Positions 1-12,540 of a stretch of 64,000 nt of DNA are shown here, one piece after another. The position numbers were made by a program, and so were the translations under genes. This stretch comes from Onthophagus taurus. Lineage: Eukaryota; Arthropoda; Insecta; Coleoptera; Scarabaeidae. The notes beneath the pieces were generated by a model. The model was not told the DNA's origin. It saw only the letters and a program-made list of their open reading frames with translations, and did no database searches. The stretch is taken from positions 744,001 to 808,000 of the forward strand of contig NC_091968.1 of NCBI RefSeq assembly GCF_036711975.1, given 5' to 3'. How positions within the stretch are numbered: position 1 is the stretch's first letter; each line of letters opens with the position of its first letter.

Positions 1-394
1 CTGTTAATGCTTGTAAAAGACGTGGTCTGTAAACATGCATACCTAATTCCTTCATTATTCGCTGTAAGCTGGAACGAGAAATTTCCAATTCATGGCAAGC
101 CTTACGGACTGATCGCGCCGGTGTTTCAACGAAACTCTCAGCGACCATCTGTACGTTTTGTGCAGTTCGCACGCTGCGTGGCCGCCCCGAACGCTTCGTG
201 TCATTAACAGTACCATTTTGTTCTAACCTTTTTATCAAGCGATACACAGTTTCACGCCTCGGAACTTGACTGTTAGGAAACTTTTCGGCAAAATCGGAGA
301 AAATGTTTCGATAATCGGCATGATAACGGTAGTACGAGCTCACTAAAAACACGCGTTCCGCAATTGTGAACCGATAACGCGCTCCGGCTGCCAT
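1..394 (-). CDS. Mariner-type transposase, N-terminal part, cut by window edge
   Basis: Reading leftward from the ATG at 394, the frame is open for about 131 codons and leaves the window at position 1. The protein starts MAAGARYRFTIAERVFLV, and a helix-turn-helix region follows with VYRLIKRLEQNGTVND and the GRPRSVRT linker. This is the DUF4817-like DNA-binding N-terminus common to insect mariner-related transposases. The catalytic aspartates would lie outside the window. It belongs to the element whose right end is near position 502. No stop is seen in the visible part, so this copy could be fairly young. The family-level call is firm, the exact clade is not. Confidence 0.8.
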   Translation of the reverse strand, partial: MAAGARYRFTIAERVFLVSSYYRYHADYRNIFSDFAEKFPNSQVPRRETVYRLIKRLEQNGTVNDTKRSGRPRSVRTAQNVQMVAESFVETPARSVRKACHELEISRSSLQRIMKELGMHVYRPRLLQALT

Positions 395-504
395 AGCTAC
401 ACACGGACAACTGGTTGACACGGTTAACCTTGTACTAGTGGGGTGAAACCGGCGCATGCGTATTTTGTGTTAGCGTTGCGCGAATTTTGGGCCACTCTGT
501 ATAT
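1..504 (-). mobile_element. Right end of a mariner-like DNA transposon
   Basis: The transposase reading frame is followed outward by about 100 noncoding bases ending in a mariner-style terminus (minus strand: CAGAGTGGCCCAAAATTCGC) beside TA dinucleotides at 501-504. The other terminus is left of the window, so length and target duplication cannot be checked. A separate short inverted-repeat element starts immediately next to it. Confidence 0.65.
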
Positions 505-744
505 AGTGTCGTTGAAGAAATGAAATTTACAGTTTCCTGTAAATTAAGGAGCGGTATTTAAATTACGGGGTATTATTTTTCTAGTATTTACAAACAAATA
601 ATTATATTTATTACATCAACTGTTAATACGGAAATATTTAATGGATTGCATTGTTTTGGATTGGAGAAATATGTTTTTTTAAATTTTTAGTTATAGTACC
701 GTAATGTACAGGAAACTGTAAATTTAATTTCTTCGACGACACTA
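504..744. mobile_element. Short MITE with 38-base terminal inverted repeats
   Basis: Positions 504-541 and 707-744 are inverted copies that differ at about two bases; the outer ends read TAGTGTCG and CGACACTA. The ~240-base interior is AT-rich and has no coding capacity. The size and structure fit a non-autonomous DNA transposon. It abuts the end of the mariner element at the left edge of the window. Confidence 0.75.
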
Positions 745-1376
745 AAAAAAAAGTTGATTTTTAGCTTTATTCTAAAACAATAAGAAATAGACTTATCGAA
801 CCCTATATTTTTGTAATCAGAAAAAAATAACTAATTTAATAAGCGAATAATCAGTGGTTGTTTCTATTTAAAAAAACGAAAATTGTCATAATATCTCAAA
901 ATCTAAAACCGCTAAAATTTTTTTTACAACGTCATCAAATTCTCTGTAAAAAAGTGTCCATATAATGTCGTAGTAATAATACTCCACCTATAATAGTAAC
1001 CAAGATAATTGCACTTGCTGGTTTTACGATATTTTCAATTTTGGGCTCTAGGAGAAAAACAAAAGGCAATAGCGCTTTGAGGTTTTCGACATCGGAATTT
1101 ATTCAAAAAAAGAGATCGAGGCATGTAAGCTACTTTTTTTCTAACTCTTATAGTTTCCGAAATATATTATATTATATTATTGTTCCTATTCGGACATCGA
1201 ATTTGAACCAACCTGTACATACATACGTTCATTGACACGAACTTTTTAAAGTTGCTTTAAACAAAAAAATTAAGAGCATTTTCAATTATTTTACTAAATA
1301 CTCGTTATTTAAAAAACCAATCGATATTGCAGAACAATTTAGATTATAAAGTTGGCAACATTAACAGGAGAATTTT
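745..1376. other. AT-rich stretch with no recognised feature
   Basis: No reading frame, RNA gene or repeat was recognised here. A 64-codon open frame at 1041-1235 has low-complexity composition and no coding character. Confidence 0.5.
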
Positions 1377-1825
1377 GTTATATAGTAGAAACCACGAGAG
1401 CTGGCAGTGACAGATCGCTTACAAATGGTATGAATCAAGATATGAACGTACGACTTACAATTAGATTATTTCACCACATAGATTTAAATGTAGGTTATGT
1501 TAGTAATAGAGGTTATATGTCAAAGATATTATTTTAATGATTTTCCTTTCAAAGAAAACATTTTCGGCTTGTGAAGACACTAACAGATTCATGACAACGC
1601 TCACAAGACGTTTCGATTTGAGGTTATAATTATAAAGTGACATCCCGTAGAAGAACAGACGTACTTTTTCGACGTGGCCATTTGAATTGTACAGCAGACA
1701 TATTAAACTAATGCTATCTCTTTCCAACACACATTACTCTCTAGCGGTTTGTGAACTACGTATGGCATTTGTAAGAGCGGAAAATGATGATTTACTGCCA
1801 GCTCTCGTGGCGTCTACTATAACAT
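1377..1825. mobile_element. Inverted-repeat element of about 450 bases
   Basis: The ends 1377-1430 and 1766-1825 are imperfect inverted copies. Both contain TAGTAGA...CCACGAGAGCTGGCAGT followed by a segment ending ACAAATG. The interior has no convincing gene. This is most likely a non-autonomous DNA transposon. Target duplication was not resolved. Confidence 0.6.
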
Positions 1826-2348
1826 ATTTTGAAATTAATTTGTGTCAAAGTCACATTTCAAATTAAATTTTTCGCTTTTTAGTAATAAAAATGGTTTTTG
1901 TTATTAACTAAAATGGAAATAAAATTCGTTTTTATATAAATAATAAAAATAAAATATCCATTTAAAGTACGAAAACGAATTTTATTTACATCAAACATAA
2001 AATGGAAAGAAAATCATTAAATAATATTAACTAAAATATTTGTGGAAATAAAATACAATCAAAAATAAAAGTGTTTTTATTTTTATTAATAAAAAGATTA
2101 TTATGTACAATTATTACGTAACCAATAACTTAACCTATCTTATTAAAAAAAACAGTGCAGGTATAAAATTCATTAAAAAAACAATAGGACAAATTTTAAT
2201 TTACTGTTGGAATCACAGTTAATCTTATTATAAACTCTTATATTTAAAAAAATAGTTCTTTTATTAGGTCAAACTGTCTGAGAACACATTCAGTCATTTA
2301 TGTATACGTATATCTTTTAGCACCGATTTATGTTTATATAATCTTTTT

Positions 2349-3494
2349 TTAAACAATTTGTGAGTCAATAGTTGTGTATTGAACTTTTCTTGAAACAGTA
2401 TCTAAAATTGGTGCCATTCTCATCCCGATTTTATCTCGATGCATGTATCCATAAGCCCCTAACAACGATATTAAAACCAAAACTAAAACGACTAATAAAA
2501 CCGTAACGGCTTTAGAAAATTTTGCATGTTTCACTTCAGCTAATTCTTTCATATTAACAACGAAACGTTTTCCCGATGTACTTTTTAAATCACACTCCAA
2601 TTGTTCTTTGTATCTTATATTAACGTTCGTGCGATTCATCCAATTATAAAGATCAGCGGCTTGGCTACATTTTAACGGATTTCCACGAATATCAACGGTC
2701 AAACTCTTTCCTGATCGATCGAACGATGCCAAATCTTTCTTCGATAATTGAGTAATCTTATTATTCTCTAAATCCAAAAATTGCAAATTCAAACATTTCA
2801 AATCGAAATTAATGTGTTGCAAATCGTTTGTTCCTAAATATAATTGCTTAAGCGATGGTAAATTACAAAAAACTTTATCATCTTTAAATCTTTTTATTTC
2901 ATTTTGTTCTAAATGTAATTTATAAAGTTTCGTTAAATTACTTTTAACGAAAATATCGTGTAAATCGTTCGCTAATTGCTCATCGGTGTTGTCTTTAAAC
3001 GCATTCGTTAAATGCAATTCTTGTAAATTAATGAAATTTGAGAAAACCCTCGGGTGATGATAAATTGTATCATCGTAATCGTTGTAATCATCGTTTATTA
3101 TTATTTCGTTATGATTTAAAATTAATAATTCCACGTTGGGGATGTGGTGGAATGTTTTTCCTTTGATATTTTTTATCCGATTATTACTCATATCGATTGC
3201 TTTTAACTTTGTTAAATTCATATTTTCCCCGAAAATATTTGCGGGCAACGTTTCGATGTTGTGACCAGAAAATATTAAAGCTTCGGTGTCTGGGGGTAAT
3301 TCTTGAAGCATGCTGGGGTCTCTAAAACCTTGTCCGGTACAATTTACTAAGAAATAGATGCGTTCTAAGTAAAATGTGTCCCCGCAGTAACATTTTTCGA
3401 GTTTTTTTGATCTACATTCGTTGTGAACGTATTTTGATTCGATTTGGTGGTAAATTGATAGGGTTAGCAAAATTAGAAGGGCTTTGTGCTTCAT
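2349..3494 (-). CDS. Leucine-rich-repeat single-pass membrane protein
   Basis: One uninterrupted frame of 381 residues. Residues 1-20 are a signal peptide (MKHKALLILLTLSIYHQIES). A cysteine cluster (CRSKKLEKCYCG...C) forms an LRR N-cap, followed by about seven leucine-rich repeats between residues 65 and 260 (for example LKQLYLGTNDLQHI and LQFLDLENNKITQL). A C-cap follows (NPLKCSQAADLYNWM...LECDL). One hydrophobic helix lies near residues 329-351, with a ~30-residue cytoplasmic tail ending DSQIV. The layout resembles trophoblast-glycoprotein/WAIF-like cell-surface LRR proteins, but orthology is not certain. A TTTTTTTAG acceptor just upstream of the ATG (near 3504-3510) suggests a 5'UTR intron. 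The frame is intact and looks like a host gene. Confidence 0.85.
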   Translation of the reverse strand: MKHKALLILLTLSIYHQIESKYVHNECRSKKLEKCYCGDTFYLERIYFLVNCTGQGFRDPSMLQELPPDTEALIFSGHNIETLPANIFGENMNLTKLKAIDMSNNRIKNIKGKTFHHIPNVELLILNHNEIIINDDYNDYDDTIYHHPRVFSNFINLQELHLTNAFKDNTDEQLANDLHDIFVKSNLTKLYKLHLEQNEIKRFKDDKVFCNLPSLKQLYLGTNDLQHINFDLKCLNLQFLDLENNKITQLSKKDLASFDRSGKSLTVDIRGNPLKCSQAADLYNWMNRTNVNIRYKEQLECDLKSTSGKRFVVNMKELAEVKHAKFSKAVTVLLVVLVLVLISLLGAYGYMHRDKIGMRMAPILDTVSRKVQYTTIDSQIV

Positions 3495-5096
3495 TTTCTA
3501 ACCTAAAAAAATTAATAAAAATTAAGTTGTCATTAAGCTGTCAAATACTTGTCATTAAAAAATTAATTATTTTTTTAAAAAATTGTAAAAAATTCTTGGA
3601 ATTATAACTATAGAGGAATAACAAAACATTTTTTTTACTTTATTTAAGTCACGTTGTTTTAATCTATTTAATTTTAAACAAAGAAATAAAACTTTTTAGT
3701 TCACTTACTGTAATTTAAATCCTTTTTAAAATCACCCACTCAGTGTTTTTTTCTATAAATACCACCGAGTAACCAAAGAGAATTAACACTAAAATAGAAA
3801 AGTATTTTTCAAGGAATAATAATAATAAAAAAAGTTTTGAATAGGGGAGATTTTAAAATAGAAAGTTAACACGAAACTAACACAGAATACGAAGTGGAAA
3901 ATGAACCACAATTAAGAAGTAAACATAACTGATATGAAATCTCTAAGTACACAATATTAAAATACCAAAATCAAGGTCAAAAATGGACTAATTATTCTGT
4001 TATGATGACGCAAAATACCCAGAATAAACTCTTTATGGTCCACATCGAAAAGGTTTTTCCCCAACTAAATTAAACAATTTTTTTTACCCATCAAATAAAA
4101 AACAACATTAATTATTAAAATAAACATAAAGTTAATCACTTTATACACAATTCTTAACCAAATAGAGCATATTTAAGTACGATCCTCAAGTATATTTTTG
4201 GTGTCAATGTCACAGACTTTCATCTGAAACACGTTTCATTACCCAAGACCTGTTTAACTCACGCTAAATTAACTCCACGTTAATATAACAGATCAAATTA
4301 TTATTAAACCAATAAAAGGATAAAATACAACTTCAAATTCTAAATCAAAAATCGACTTATTTTATTGCATTAAAACTTATTTTGGCTCCAAAGAAATTCT
4401 TTTATTAATGATAGGATGTTTTAAAAGAGTCCTTAAAGACTTTATTTGTGACAATGATACTTACGGTTTGGTTGGGATTCTACCAGACTGTTGGGCACTC
4501 CTATTAAGTCTCGAGGATGGTGTTTTTGTCCTTAAAAAACCGTGAAGAGCGTGCACGAACACTTCAACAATGCGAGCCTCGCAGGTAGACTAAATAATTC
4601 TTTCGATCAACAGGTAACTCGTCGTTGCTGCGATTTGGATTGCATAATACCAGGTGGGATAGTTTTTAACACTTGATAACTTGGTTAAATATTTTTTTTT
4701 CAAGATTAGTTTTATGACTCATGTTAAAAAATAAAGATATATATTTACAGTATTTAATTATCGTGTCTAGTTTCAAAGATGATTTCAAAATTCAAAACAT
4801 GAAAAAGTAATGTGGTTTTGTGTATTAATTTTATCTTTAACAGGTAATTCCTCTAATAAAGAAATTAACGGCAATTGGAAAACAATAAGTTGCGTTTATT
4901 TTATTTATTTATGTATAAATATAAGACGAAAAACTGAAATTTGTCTGTTTGAATAACGACAGTATAAACGTCACTTTGACACAATTTGATTAAAAAACAT
5001 GGTGTAACAAAATTCCCTGTTAATCTTGTCACCATGTTTGTACATTATACAGGGCTAAATATAAAGCTGGATAAAAAAACAGTGAAAATGTTTAAA
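3495..5096. other. Intergenic or 5' region of the LRR gene, no gene recognised
   Basis: AT-rich sequence upstream of the minus-strand LRR gene. A less AT-rich patch at about 4440-4660 could hold its promoter or a noncoding first exon, since a splice acceptor sits directly before the start codon. No donor or TATA box could be assigned with confidence. Confidence 0.35.
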
Positions 5097-5137
5097 TAAC
5101 ACAGGCCGACAAAAATTTAAATGTTTTCTAAACCAAC

Positions 5138-8100
5138 CAGCCCCGGATCTACGATTTTTCTGAACCGGGGCAATAATGGACTTTGGCGCCCTCCCCTCTA
5201 ACATTTTGAGCTAATTATTTACAAAAATTCAGAAAATAAATTTACAGTACACGACACCGAAAACCGAAAACGTCAATTATAATTTGTAATGAAATATACT
5301 ATTATTTAACGTAAAGTTTACTTAATATTTTCAAGTGTAGGCAATAAATTGTATGGGAATATTGGAATTGGAAGATTTTTTATGATTGGGAGAAATAAAA
5401 TACTTAATTTTACTTTAATTTTAATTTTTTTTAAATTAATTTTACACGCTACAACTTTACGCGTCTGGCTTTTCTTTCCGCGAAAGAATCTATGATTGAA
5501 TCAAAGTTTGTCTCACAAGCCGTTTTATTTTCGATAGCTAGGATTGCGAGACCAGATAGACGTTCTTGACTCATTGTTGAACGAAGATAGGTTTTAATTA
5601 ATTTCAGTTTGCTGAAACTTCGCTCACAGCTTGCAGATGTTGTCGGTAATGTGCAGTATATTCTTAAAGCTATACTAATATTGGGAAAAGCTTCCTGCAG
5701 ATCATGTTTGTATATACCTTGCAACAGGTCGAATGCAGTTGTTTTTTCGTTTATACCGATTATAAGTGGAGCTTGCGTTTTAAAAACAGCGAGTTCTTGG
5801 CAAAAATCAAGTATGTTCAAGTCTCTAGAATATGTTCTAGCTAGAAGTTCTCCATGTTTCTGCAGTTCTTCAGCAGACATGTTTACAAACGCGTAACCAT
5901 TGAGGAAGGCGAAATTTTCGTTCAGATCTTTCGCGCTTTCTAATCTTGTATTTATTTCCGTCAAAATTTTGTCGAATATAATTTTTATTTCTTTGGAGAC
6001 CAACTGAGTCGCGTTGAGAGTTCTTGACTCGTCGCCGCACTTTTCGTCGTGTTGCCGTTTCTTTATGGGAATTCGTTTGCTTTTAAGGATTGGCTCAATT
6101 CCCAACTTTTTTGATACAGGTGTAGCTTCTTCAATCCAAAATTCTATTGATTTTTCTCTCATTTCAGATATGGTATGAATTAGACCTTGCATTAGTGCTA
6201 CAGAACGTGAAATGATAATGTCTTCTTTCTGTATTTGAACATTAACCCTGTTCATTTCTCGAAGAATATTTGATCAAATTATTAATGTAAGAATAAATTT
6301 AAAATTCATTACTGCACCCAGTAGATGACTACATTCGTATTTAGATTCTGCCGAAAGGGAGGATTCTGCAATTTTTTCCAGGGCTTCGACAACTTCCGGT
6401 AAATTATTTATTAAAGCTGTAACGGCTAAGTGTCTGGCCGACCATCTTGTCTGACTATTTCCTTTCAGATTAGTTTTTGTACATTGTTTCATTATTTCCC
6501 ATCGTGTGGTGGATCCAACAAAGAAGCAGTACAGTTTTTGTACAAGCCCAAATAGACTAATTGCGTCTGGAGATGATGATGCCGAATGCACGCCCACTAA
6601 ATTTAAAGAATGTGCCAAGCATGGTACAAACTTTGCAGACTCATTCACTTCCATAACTCTTGCCTGAACTCCTTTATAAATACCGGCCATATTCGACCCG
6701 TTGTCGTAGGCTTGTCCACGACACTTTTGTATATCTAAACCATCCAATTCTAGTTTTTTTTTAATTTGCTGTGTGATATATTCTCTAGTCTTTCCATCAA
6801 CCTGTACAAAATCAATAAAGCTTTCCTTTATTTCACATTCACTTCCTGTAATTTTAACATATCGAAACACCTGGCTCATTTGTTCGTTGTGAGCTATGTC
6901 CGGGTGCAATCGAACATGATGGTGAAATAGTTGGCCCCCTTAATCTCATCGATAATGGTGTTCCGAACATTGCATGCCAGTAGTTGGATAATTTCATTTT
7001 GTACTGTCTTCGATAAATAAGACACCTGACCTTTTTGTAGATGATCTAAATGGAGCTTGAGAGTAGGATTGTGTTTTGCAAGAAGAATTATTAGGTTAAG
7101 AAAATTTCCTTGATTAGGTTGAGGATAATTTATAGTAAGATCGTTTATTGTTTCTTTAGAACCTCGAAAAGAAAGACAGTTTGTAGCGAGATACATAACG
7201 GCGTCCATTACTACATGTAGAATCTGCCTCCATTTTTCTTTTTCCGGTTGAATCAATAGCTCAACATCGCGATCGATGCCCTGACACGATTTGATTTGCT
7301 GAAGACGGGTTTTCCATTTGATAACGCATTCTTTATGTGCTTGTGATGCTTCATGCTCAGCTAATCTTTCTGAAGCCTTTTTCCAATTAATGAAACCCAC
7401 TGAACGTAAGGCTGATAGCGGTGTAAAAACGTTGGAGTACAGTTTGCAAGCAGAATAATAAATTGAGTTTTTTGTCTTAGAATAAACAAGCCAGGTTCTT
7501 TTAATATTTTCTTTATTTGTCATTGTTCTGAACCACATCGAATAAGTCAAACGCCTACCATTGCGTTCGGTGAACTTAAACTCTATGTTGTTTGGATGTT
7601 TATCATTTAATAATACAGTTTGATTACTAAGAAAGGACCTTTGTTGATCTGTCATTTTTTCGGTGTCCGGCCATGCACCTGGATCTATCAGATCTATTAT
7701 TTCTTGACATAAAACCGATGACAGCGATTCTTCCCCATCATCTGACCGTTCAGTTGCGGTGGTTGCATTCTGAATATCCGAATCAGAGGGGGCTAATGAT
7801 GCGGCGCTTTCGCGAAGCCATCGTCGCATCTTCGCAGCGGATTGCGCTTCTTCGTCAATTCTGTGGCTCGCTCTCTTCCTGTTTTGAGCCCCGGATAGCT
7901 TTTTTCTTGTTGCACTCATCATTAGATCTTTATTTAAAAAAAAAATAAATATATAAATAAAATTTTTAACGTAAGTATAGCCAATCCCCGGATAGACTTA
8001 CATAGAGAAAAAGAAATTTATTACTCATTTCTTTACACAGATGCTTTCTTTACTTTACAAAGATTTCTTTAACGTCTTTGACTTCAAAGTTATCTCATCT

Positions 8101-9155
8101 AAATAATGCGTCGGATATATCTAAACCTCAAAATCATGCAAAATTTATGCTCTGACTATGAAAATTAATTAATAATTCCAGTTTTTACCTAAAAATTAGA
8201 CTCTGAAAAAATTTTCAAATTCAAATTACGATATGTGATTGATACGAATAAATTATATAATTTATTAAATTAATTTTTTTTATTCAAATAATTGTATTTA
8301 TAATTTATTTATATAACTGTAATTATAATATTATTTATAATTTAATTATTATATTTATAAATTTTAATTAATTTACGATCAAATTAAAATAAGACATAGT
8401 TTCTATGATTACATATTGTAATTTGAATTTAAAGAATTTAAAAGTCCAATTTTTAGATAAAAGTGGGAATAATGAATTAACTTTCATAGTAAGTGTAGAA
8501 ATTATTTATTTATTATTTAAGCAGAGCTATGTTTGAAAAATTAGTAATAATTTTTTTACGTCTTTGTAACAGTCCGGGGAAATACCGTATATGAAGTAAG
8601 AGGTTAAGACGTCAGAGTCGTAAACAATGTGCGAATAATAAAAAGAAGGCTTTCAAGTAAAACAATAACGAATTAATTAAATTCTCGTAAGTTCTTCCTT
8701 ACCTATTAGTAGTTTGATTTTACAAATAATTATAACACTAGTAGTCACTAACCACTTACACAAACAGCAAACCAGCTAGTTAATCCAACTACATAAATAA
8801 ATGCAGTCGTTACGTTACCGTCGTTACCACACGTAATACACGTGACCAGCCGATATCTTAGCTTATTTTCCGTATGCAGCATAGATCAGATACGTCTGTG
8901 ATTATGTTTTTAAGCGTAGAGTAATAAGAATTCAAAAAACATGTTACGACAAGATCTAAAATGTTTATTTTGAACAATGCGTAATCGATATATGCACAAT
9001 GCGCGCAATATATGTACTAAGATGTAAGGTGTTTTTTGTGAAACAAATTTATTTTTCTTTTTGCTACATATATGTATGTGAATTAGGCGCCCCCATAAAA
9101 TGCCGCCCGGGGCAACTACCCCGGCTTGCCCCCCCCCCCCCTAGATCCGGGGCTG
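5138..9155 (-). mobile_element. Nearly intact hAT transposon (4,018 bases) with perfect 8-base target duplication
   Basis: The ends are CAGCCCCGGATCTA at 5138 and its inverse ending at 9155. They are flanked by identical 8-mers AAACCAAC at 5130-5137 and 9156-9163, the target duplication expected of hAT elements. The transposase gene occupies 5449-7922 on the minus strand. A run of about a dozen C residues lies inside the right end. It inserted into the left terminal repeat of the 5.1-15.5 kb transposon and is therefore younger than it. Confidence 0.93.
5449..7922 (-). pseudogene. hAT transposase (ZMYM1-like, TTF zinc finger and hAT dimerisation domain)
   Basis: The first block (7922-6894, 342 codons) has an acidic basic-rich N-terminus, a TTF-type zinc-finger region (YSACKLYSNVF...HEASQAHKECVIKW) and a DUF4371-like start of the RNase H fold ending FTIMFDC. 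The second (6909-6274) carries QAYDNGSNMAG, PCLAHSLNL and TRW, typical of ZMYM1/P52rIPK-like hAT transposases. The third (6255-5449) ends with the dimerisation motif [17 protein letters not shown] one-base frame change near 6900 and one in-frame TGA near 6260 separate the blocks; otherwise all parts are present. So the copy is probably recent and only just inactive, or it contains sequence errors. Confidence 0.85.
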
Positions 9156-9889
9156 AAACCAACAAGTAGACTATACTATCCCGAAGGTTTTTCACGTTCT
9201 AAATCCAAATTTAACCTCAAAAATGCTTCATCACGTAAGGTTTTCAAAATATCTTAGCCAAAATATGTTAAAAATACGGTTTCTGGTCGTATTTGTGGTT
9301 ATAGTTCACCATGACGGATTTAAAAAAAAAAATTTTTTAGAAATTATGAAATTATTACCCTTTTCCTTTAAAACTCTTTTTCAATTATTTAAATATCTTT
9401 TTTCTTCTTCGAGATATCATGTGTTGAAATTAATAAGTACGTCGGTTTGTTCTGTCCTCGATAAACTGATGTTGAGTTACATCAAGTTAGCAATGCTAAC
9501 GCACAAGTAAAATAAATATGCGAAAATATGATTAAATATCTAAAAATGAAACTTTAAAGTTGAAATATTTAACCATACATTTATCTTTTAAGCAGATGGT
9601 ATTCAATTGAGAAACAGGACATTCAAAATCCAGTTAATTTTTATAAATTTATTTGGTTTGTTAGCAAAGTTATAGTTTTAATGGGAAAACTATAGTAATA
9701 TTTACAAAAATAAAACGATTGTTTACGAGATTTATTCATTCTAAAAGAGACAATTTACATATTATTTTTTATTTAAGCTCTATAGCGTTTTATAAGATGA
9801 AAATCACAACCATATTGGATTTTACCGCAAAACCATTAATGAATGGATTAAAAAAAAATTTTTAGAATGTTATAACTTATAACATACTT

Positions 9890-11382
9890 ATGAGAAATTT
9901 AGGTAAACCGTGGGTACCTACATCTATTTGTAATACTTGTAGATTAACTCTGATTAATTGGAACTATATGAAAAAGGAAGTTGTCATTACACCAACCATG
10001 TGGTATGAGCCTAAGAATCACAATGAAGACTGTTACTTCTGTGCCTGTGATATAACAGGTTATAATAGAAAAAATAAAGGAAACATATTGTATTCTAACG
10101 TACAAAGCGTAACACCAGCCAAGAAAGGAAAAATAGCGAGATTAGACAAAGTACCACCTAATAAAAATGAATGTCGTTTGGAAGTAATGAGTTCTGTTGA
10201 ACGTGAAAAAGACAGTGATTATGAGGATTCTGTTAGTGCCAAAGACCCTAAACTTTTTGATCAAGATTCATTAGATCTTATTCGCGATATTAGTCTTTCT
10301 GAAGATTCAGCTGAAATATTGGCTTCCAGACTTAAAGAGAGGAACATGTTATCCGGAACAAAAATTACAGCGTACAGAAAAAGAGATGAGGAATTTCTGA
10401 AATATTTTTCTAGTGAAAATTCCTTAGTTTTATTTCATATCAAGTAGGTATGTATAAGTTCGATGACTGGCGGCTTTTTATAGATTCCTCTAAAGAAAGC
10501 CTTAAAGCAGTATTGCTCCATAACGGCAATAAATACGCAGCAATCCCTATTGGTCATTCCACCAGGCGAAAAGAATCATACGAAGACCTTCAATTTGTAC
10601 TCGAAAAAATCAACTACAACATCCATAACTGGTTTATATGTGGTGACTTTAAAATGATCAATATTTTGGTTGGTTTACAATCAGGAAATACAAAAAATCC
10701 TTGCTTTCTCTGCATGCAAAAAGTGGCCTGAAAGATTTGATTGGAAAGTTGGTTCCAACAATGTTGTTTACAAGAGTCTTGTTGACACAAAGCGTATTTT
10801 GTTACCTCCACTCCACATCAAATTAGGCTTGATGAAACAATTCGTAAAAGCCTTAAATACTGATGGAAACTGTTTTAAATATCTTAAGTCTGCATTTCCA
10901 AATTTAAGTCATGCTAAAGTTAAGGTATCTTCGTGGGGCCTGATATAAGAAACTTAATGAAAGATGACGATTTTATAAGAACAATGACAGATAACGAAAA
11001 AAATGCTTGGTTAAGTTACAAAGAAGTTGTACAAAATTTCTTGGGCAACCATCGGGATCAACAATATAAAAACATTGTATCGACAATGTTATTAAACTGT
11101 AAAAAATTAGGCTGTTTAATGAGTTTGAAGCTACATTTCCTATTTTCCCACTTGGATTACTTTCCGGAAAATGTAGGAGCCTTCAGCGAAGAGATGGGTG
11201 AACGATTCCATCAGAATTTCAAAGAAAAAGAGCGACACTATCAAGGTAGATGGGATGAAAGAATGATGGCTGGCTACTGCTGGTCTTTGAAAAGAAACGA
11301 TAACGCTGCTCAATATAAGCGTAAGAGTGTTAAACGATCGTTTGAATTGATGCGCGTTCGTTATCATAAGAAACTAAAATAA
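9890..11382 (+). pseudogene. Decayed transposase-like gene of an arthropod 'uncharacterized protein' family
   Basis: Plus-strand frames at 9890-10447, 10450-10731, 10670-10948 and 10933-11382 follow one another along one ancestral protein. Recognisable conserved blocks are DDWRLFIDSSKESLKAVLLH, NWFICGDFKMINILVGLQ, TKNPCFLC, LLPPLHIKLGLMKQFVKAL, FLFSHLDYFPENVG and EEMGERFHQNF. These match a widespread arthropod protein family with no assigned function that I know from many genomes. Spaced acidic residues (FIDSS, CGDFK, GERFHQ) could be a DDE-type triad; that is inference. At least three frame breaks make this copy nonfunctional. A 95-codon frame at 9223-9510 lies in the terminal region and does not look coding. 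Confidence 0.7.
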
Positions 11383-11568
11383 CATCTCAATTGCTGTAAA
11401 TATAGGAAAGAAGTTTTAAAAATACAAAATTAAATACAATAAAAAACAAATTAATTTAAAAATATTCGAGAATAAGTGAAAGTTATGAAGTTTTCTTGTT
11501 ATAAAGTATATCAAACAAAAATATTGTAAATTAATTCTTACTTTCTCGCATTATATACGAAATATGTA

Positions 11569-12443
11569 CAGGGTGTCCCACGATGAACTGCGTCGATCGA
11601 TATAGGAGAAACTATGAGTAGTATCTTTCTGAAAATTTGTAGGCGCACTTAAGTTGAAATGCCCAACTCACCTAAAATATTTTCAAGACTGTCGCACTTC
11701 CGGTTATACCGGAAGTAGACAACAACTTCGTTATTTTAAATGGAACCACCTATATATTATTACATATTTAGATTCTACATCCGATTTTAATTAACTTTTA
11801 CTTAAACATCTTATATAAAATTCTTACCCGTTTCTGAAATATTTACAAATTTATGTAAAAAAATTACCTATGCAGGCTTGTATGTTATGTGTATTTCTGC
11901 TAACACTGTTAAGTATTTGTTATATCTGATGAAAGGAATTTGAAGAAGAGACTATAGCTTAACTTTTGGTAGCTCATATGTTGTCCTACTACATACAGGG
12001 TGTTCAAAAAAAGCTGCCAAATATTTATATAAGAAAAAGCGAAAAACTCAAAAAAATTAAATGGAAACCATATATTTTTTTAATTGTATCTGAATCTACA
12101 TTAAAAATAAAGGTAACTTTATGTAAGGTTCCCTATATCTAACTATCGCCGTTTCTTTGTAATTTTCGTTTTAAATAGTTTAAGATTATTCAAAACAATT
12201 TTGTGTCAAAGACGGCCATGACTACCGAGAAACAAATGAAGGTAACACAAATGTCATTATATCATTTATAAAATTCACTATGCCCGCACGTTTAAATTAT
12301 ACTAATGAAGATTATCTAAATCTATTTATTATTTATGGAGAATGTAACAAAGTTTTAACAAGAACATGCGATACATTTGCTGCTCGATATCCGCGAAAAC
12401 GGAAACCATCCCCGAATACCTTAAAACAAATAATTCATAACTT
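11569..12443. repeat. Left long inverted arm of the DD41D mariner
   Basis: This arm is an inverted copy of 13535-14388 with scattered differences. It includes a plus-strand copy of the transposase start at 12280 (MPARLNYTNEDYLNLFIIYG). Similarity stops near 12443, and the frame ends at 12477 after unrelated sequence. The arm may have arisen by inverted duplication of the gene-bearing end. Confidence 0.85.
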
Positions 12444-12540
12444 CAACATTTTAAACAATCTCCCGAGAAACAAATGAAAGTATGACAAATTATGTATTAA
12501 GTAATTGGTATTTAACGTACTAAGTATGAGAAAACTAACT

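Noticed and set aside
2349-3494. LRR protein as a Toll receptor
   Set aside because: The cytoplasmic tail is only about 30 residues and has no TIR signalling domain.
9223-9510. 95-codon plus-strand frame
   Set aside because: It begins within the inverted terminal region of the large transposon, has low-complexity hydrophobic composition, and is not in the conserved part of the family protein.
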